Part shown: positions 4,929-7,946 of the stretch, piece after piece
How the letters are laid out: each line of letters opens with the position of its first letter
How positions within the stretch are numbered: position 1 is the first letter of the stretch
Origin: Clostridiaceae bacterium
GTDB lineage: Bacteria; Bacillota; Clostridia; Acetivibrionales; DUMC01
Assembly: GCA_012512865.1 (NCBI GenBank)
Contig: JAAZDH010000309.1
Span: 1 to 7,946, forward strand
Direction: 5' to 3'
DNA length: 7,946 nucleotides
Position numbers and translations under genes: made by a program
Notes under the pieces: model-generated
Told to the model about the DNA's origin: nothing
Seen by the model: only the letters and a program-made list of their open reading frames with translations
Database searches by the model: none

Positions 4929-6131
4929 CTACTCGATTATTTCAGTTATACTTCCTGCCCCGACGGTGCGTCCGCCTTCACGGATAGCAAAACGTAAGCC
5001 TTCTTCCATCGCTATTTGAGTAATCAATTTGATGGTCATATTGATGTGGTCACCGGGCATGCACATTTCAACGCCTTCAGGAAGCTCTACAACACCTGTA
5101 ACGTCCGTAGTCCTGAAATAGAACTGCGGCCTGTAACCATTGAAGAACGGGGTATGCCTTCCGCCTTCTTCCTTGGTCAGCACGTAAACCTGGGCCTTGA
5201 AATGGGTATGGGGCTTGATCGTTCCAGGCTTCGCAAGAACCTGTCCCCTTTCTACCTCGTTTCTCTGCACGCCTCTTAAGAGTGCACCAATGTTATCACC
5301 TGCAACTGCCTGGTCAAGGAGTTTCCTGAACATCTCCACGCCGGTGACAACTGTTTTCCTTGGTTCATCAACAAATCCTACAATTTCCACTTCATCCCCG
5401 ACCTTCAGGGTTCCTCTTTCAACCCTTCCTGTTGCAACAGTTCCGCGTCCCGTGATGGAGAAAACGTCTTCGACGGACATGAGGAAAGGCTTATCTACTT
5501 CTCTCTGGGGCGTAGGAATATAGTTGTCAACAGCATCCATGAGTTCAACTATGCATTTATACTCCGGAGCATTAATGTCAGTTGAACCTGATTCAAGCGC
5601 TTTCAAGGCCGAGCCCCTTATTATTGGAATGTCATCTCCAGGGAACTCGTACGAGCTAAGAAGCTCCCTTACTTCCATTTCTACAAGCTCAATAAGCTCT
5701 TCATCATCAATCATATCCACCTTGTTTAAAAATACGACAATATACGGAACGTTAACCTGGCGGGCAAGCAGGATATGCTCCCTTGTTTGAGGCATTGGCC
5801 CGTCTGCCGCGGAAACAACCAGGATCGCTCCGTCCATCTGTGCTGCACCTGTTATCATGTTCTTAACATAGTCTGCGTGACCAGGGCAGTCCACGTGGGC
5901 ATAGTGACGATTCTCGGTTTCATACTCAACGTGGGCTGTATTAATAGTAATACCTCTTTCCTTCTCCTCGGGTGCCTTGTCTATCTGGTCATACGTTGTA
6001 TACTGGGCCTTGCCCAAAAACCCGAGCGCCTTTGTTATGGCTGCAGTCAAAGTTGTTTTACCGTGATCAACGTGGCCGATCGTACCAATATTAACATGCG
6101 GCTTTTTCCTTTCAAATTTTGCTTTTGCCAT
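4929..6131 (-). CDS. tuf: Elongation factor Tu
   Basis: GTPase that brings aminoacyl-tRNA to the ribosomal A site. At 400 residues the length is normal for bacterial EF-Tu. All GTP-binding motifs are intact: G1 GHVDHGKT at 19-26, the switch I Thr in RGIT (Thr62), G3 DCPGH at 81-85 with the catalytic His85, G4 NKVD at 136-139 and G5 GSAL at 173-176. Domain II follows from about residue 213 (DKPFLMSVEDVF, TGRGTVATGRVERG) and domain III carries the GRHTPFF and YRPQFYFRTTDVTG segments that contact tRNA. The C terminus is VGAGSITEIIE, a little different from the more usual VGAGVVTKIIE. The start is fixed by AAGGAGG 9 nt upstream. The gene ends in TAG and is followed by a 95-nt 3' UTR and a strong terminator rather than by rpsJ, so this transcription unit stops here. 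Confidence 0.99.
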   Translation of the reverse strand: MAKAKFERKKPHVNIGTIGHVDHGKTTLTAAITKALGFLGKAQYTTYDQIDKAPEEKERGITINTAHVEYETENRHYAHVDCPGHADYVKNMITGAAQMDGAILVVSAADGPMPQTREHILLARQVNVPYIVVFLNKVDMIDDEELIELVEMEVRELLSSYEFPGDDIPIIRGSALKALESGSTDINAPEYKCIVELMDAVDNYIPTPQREVDKPFLMSVEDVFSITGRGTVATGRVERGTLKVGDEVEIVGFVDEPRKTVVTGVEMFRKLLDQAVAGDNIGALLRGVQRNEVERGQVLAKPGTIKPHTHFKAQVYVLTKEEGGRHTPFFNGYRPQFYFRTTDVTGVVELPEGVEMCMPGDHINMTIKLITQIAMEEGLRFAIREGGRTVGAGSITEIIE

Positions 6132-6140
6132 TTTACAACT

Positions 6141-6147
6141 CCTCCTT
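6141..6147 (-). promoter_or_regulatory. Strong Shine-Dalgarno of tuf
   Basis: Reads AAGGAGG on the coding strand, 9 nt before the tuf ATG. This near-perfect anti-16S match fixes the start and fits the very high expression of EF-Tu. Confidence 0.8.
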
Positions 6148-6202
6148 CTTTCCGGTATACCTAACCGGTAATGTAATTAAGTTTTTAGTTAATATATCTT
6201 TA

Positions 6203-6231
6203 CCCGGGACCCTTTAGTTTTTGCTCCCGGG
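6203..6231 (-). promoter_or_regulatory. GC-rich hairpin in the fusA-tuf spacer
   Basis: The segments 6204-6209 and 6225-6230 pair as CCGGGA/TCCCGG, extended by the C-G pair 6203/6231, around a 15-nt loop. On the transcribed strand the stem is followed by TAAAGATATATT rather than a run of T, so it does not look like an efficient intrinsic terminator. It may be an RNA processing or stability element between the fusA and tuf messages, or a weak attenuator. No convincing sigma-A promoter was found in the rest of the 162-nt spacer, so tuf is probably transcribed at least partly from upstream of fusA. Confidence 0.4.
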
Positions 6232-6293
6232 GATACATTACAAGCGGAACACAGGTTGAATCACCGCCACAATTAGTAGATAGTAATTGCTTC

Positions 6294-7946
6294 CTATATG
6301 TTTTTGGGAACTTCTTCATAATGGTCAAATTGCATGGTAAAAGTTCCCCTTCCCTGGGTCTTGGACCTTAATTCCGTTGCGTACCCAAACATTTCAGCAA
6401 GAGGTACGTGGGCGGTAACAACATGATAGCCTTCCCTTGCCTCCATTCCTTCTATTTTTGCACGCCTGGAATTCAATTCCCCTATTACTTCTCCCAGGTA
6501 ATCATCAGGTACAACTATATCAACTCTCATAATGGGTTCCAGTAAAACGGGGTCCGCCCTCCTGCATCCATCTTTGAACGCCATCGATCCGGCTATCATA
6601 AAAGCCATTTCCGATGAGTCCACCTCGTGGTATGAACCATCGACCAGGGTAACCTTAACATCTAGCACCTGGTAACCCGCCACCACACCGCTGTTCATTG
6701 CATCACGTATGCCTGCATCTACAGCCGCTATAAATTCTTTCGGTATAACGCCTCCCGTTATATTGTTGACAAACGTGTACCCGCTTCCCGGCGGCTGGGG
6801 TTCAATTTCAATGATGCAATGCCCGTATTGCCCCCGTCCTCCTGTCTGGCGTATGAATTTGCCTTCCGACCTTACTGCTTTTCTTATGGTTTCCTTGTAT
6901 GCAACCTGGGGTTTTCCAACATTTGCTTCAACCTTGAATTCTCTTAGAAGCCTGTCAACAATAATCTCAAGGTGCAATTCTCCCATACCCGATATTATCG
7001 TCTGGCCTGTTTCAGGGTTGAAATAATTCTTAAACGTTGGATCTTCTTCAGATAATTTCTGCAATGACAAGGCCAATCTTTCCTGCCCTGCTTTTGTTTT
7101 TGGTTCCATGGCAACGGAAATAACCGGTTCAGGGAAGTCCATCGATTCAAGTATTACAGGGTTGGCTTCATCACACAACGTGTCCCCGGTGGAAACATCC
7201 TTTAACCCTACAACAGCTGCAATGTCCCCGGTATAAACCCCGTCTATCTCTTCCCTGTGATTTGCGTGCATCAGCATTATCCTGCCCATTCTTTCCCTTT
7301 TCCCCTTGGTGGAATTCAATACATGGTCCCCTGTTGATATTTTACCCGAATATGTCCTGAAAAAACACAATTTCCCAACATACGGGTCAGTCATTATCTT
7401 AAAAACCAATGCTGAGAATGGGGCATCATCACTAGCCACCCTTTCCTCCTCTTTTTCTCCATCAAGGGATAATCCCTTGACAGGAGGAATATCAACAGGT
7501 GAAGGCAGGTAATAAACTATCGCATCCAGCAGTTTTTGCACTCCCTTGTTCTTGTACGAGGAACCACATGAAACCGGAACAATCCTTACACCTATGGTAG
7601 CCTTCCTTATGCATGTACGCAATTCGTCCTCGGATATTTCCCCACCTTCCAGGTACTTATTCAAAACATTCTCGTCTTCCTCGGCAACAGCTTCAAGCAA
7701 CATCTCCCTGTATTCATTCGCAATTTCCACCATGTCTTCCGGGACAGGCATCACTTTTATTTCTTTACCCAGCTCATCCTCGTAATAATATGCTTTTAAC
7801 TCTATAAGGTCCACGACGCCTTTAAACTGTTCTTCCTTGCCTATCGGCAATTCTATCGGAACGGGATTTGCTTTCAGCCTACCCCTGATCATTTCAATAC
7901 AGCGGAAAAAATTAGCGCCGCTTATATCCATTTTATTTATATAAGC
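6294..7946 (-). CDS. fusA: Elongation factor G, C-terminal ~80% (5' end outside window)
   Basis: Translocase GTPase of the ribosome: it moves tRNA-mRNA after peptide bond formation and helps recycle ribosomes. The frame stays open to the window edge. The five codons before the first internal ATG (7929-7931) read AYINK, which with the following MD gives the G4 motif NKMD, so that ATG is not the start; roughly 140 N-terminal residues with G1-G3 lie outside. Visible in order: rest of the G domain with CGSSYKNKGV (G5 region), domain II starting near FSALVFKIMTDPYVGK, domain III with ETGQTIISGMGELHLEI, domain IV with GGRGQYGH and DGSYHEVDSSE (its His corresponds to the functionally important domain IV tip His of E. 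coli EF-G), and domain V with LNSRRAKIEGME and PLAEMFGYATELRS. It ends in VPKNI and a TAG stop. Length and motifs fit a canonical EF-G, with no frameshift. The next gene is tuf, 162 nt downstream, as in str operons; rpsL and rpsG would be expected beyond 7946 but are not visible. Confidence 0.97.
   Translation of the reverse strand, partial: AYINKMDISGANFFRCIEMIRGRLKANPVPIELPIGKEEQFKGVVDLIELKAYYYEDELGKEIKVMPVPEDMVEIANEYREMLLEAVAEEDENVLNKYLEGGEISEDELRTCIRKATIGVRIVPVSCGSSYKNKGVQKLLDAIVYYLPSPVDIPPVKGLSLDGEKEEERVASDDAPFSALVFKIMTDPYVGKLCFFRTYSGKISTGDHVLNSTKGKRERMGRIMLMHANHREEIDGVYTGDIAAVVGLKDVSTGDTLCDEANPVILESMDFPEPVISVAMEPKTKAGQERLALSLQKLSEEDPTFKNYFNPETGQTIISGMGELHLEIIVDRLLREFKVEANVGKPQVAYKETIRKAVRSEGKFIRQTGGRGQYGHCIIEIEPQPPGSGYTFVNNITGGVIPKEFIAAVDAGIRDAMNSGVVAGYQVLDVKVTLVDGSYHEVDSSEMAFMIAGSMAFKDGCRRADPVLLEPIMRVDIVVPDDYLGEVIGELNSRRAKIEGMEAREGYHVVTAHVPLAEMFGYATELRSKTQGRGTFTMQFDHYEEVPKNI

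Noticed and set aside
6132..6293. A dedicated sigma-A promoter for tuf in the fusA-tuf spacer
   Set aside because: TATA-like words such as TATATT and TGTAAT occur, but none has a convincing -35 partner at proper spacing or an extended -10.
7929..7931. The ATG at the beginning of the longest fusA frame as the true start
   Set aside because: It is the Met of the NKMD motif; the frame is open and family-like up to the window edge, so the gene begins outside.

Overview
The window looks like chromosomal DNA of a low-to-moderate-GC Bacillota, most likely a member of Clostridia. Three things suggest this: the EF-Tu and EF-G sequences, the strong GGAGG-type ribosome binding sites, and the MoxR-DUF58-DUF4129 membrane cluster. 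All six real genes lie on the minus strand, so transcription runs from high to low coordinates. No RNA gene, CRISPR array or transposase gene was recognised.

Region by region, in the direction of transcription. (1) 7946-6294 holds fusA (elongation factor G), cut at its 5' side by the window edge just before the NKMD motif. (2) A 162-nt gap with a GC-rich hairpin leads to tuf (elongation factor Tu, 6131-4929). Together these form the tail of a str-type translation operon. (3) A 95-nt purine-rich 3' UTR leads to a strong hairpin/U-tract terminator at 4791-4833. A consensus extended -10 box (TGTTATAAT) sits directly on the terminator's far edge and probably starts the next transcription unit. 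(4) After a leader of about 170 nt come four closely packed genes: a YkgJ-type cysteine-cluster protein (4603-3926), a MoxR AAA+ ATPase (3886-2918), a DUF58 protein (2917-1757) and a polytopic membrane protein with a C-terminal DUF4129 domain (1767-355). The last three abut or overlap and are a typical MoxR/DUF58/DUF4129 envelope-associated set. The usual transglutaminase core is missing from the DUF4129 protein. (5) Eight bases after the last stop codon lies a 211-bp element that is one long imperfect inverted repeat. It has two small apical hairpins with the same loop (three-way junction or cruciform shape). (6) The last 136 bp are non-coding, strongly strand-biased in composition, and carry a 23-bp sequence that matches the end of the 211-bp element with only four C/T differences.

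How the genes work together: fusA and tuf supply the two translation GTPases. The downstream cluster is unrelated to translation. From its families it is expected to act at the membrane: MoxR as an ATP-driven chaperone, DUF58 as its vWA-like membrane-anchored client, and the DUF4129 protein as the membrane scaffold. The role of the cysteine-cluster protein at its head is unknown. The parts most worth a second look are the palindromic element with its solitary end copy, and the composition of the four-gene cluster.
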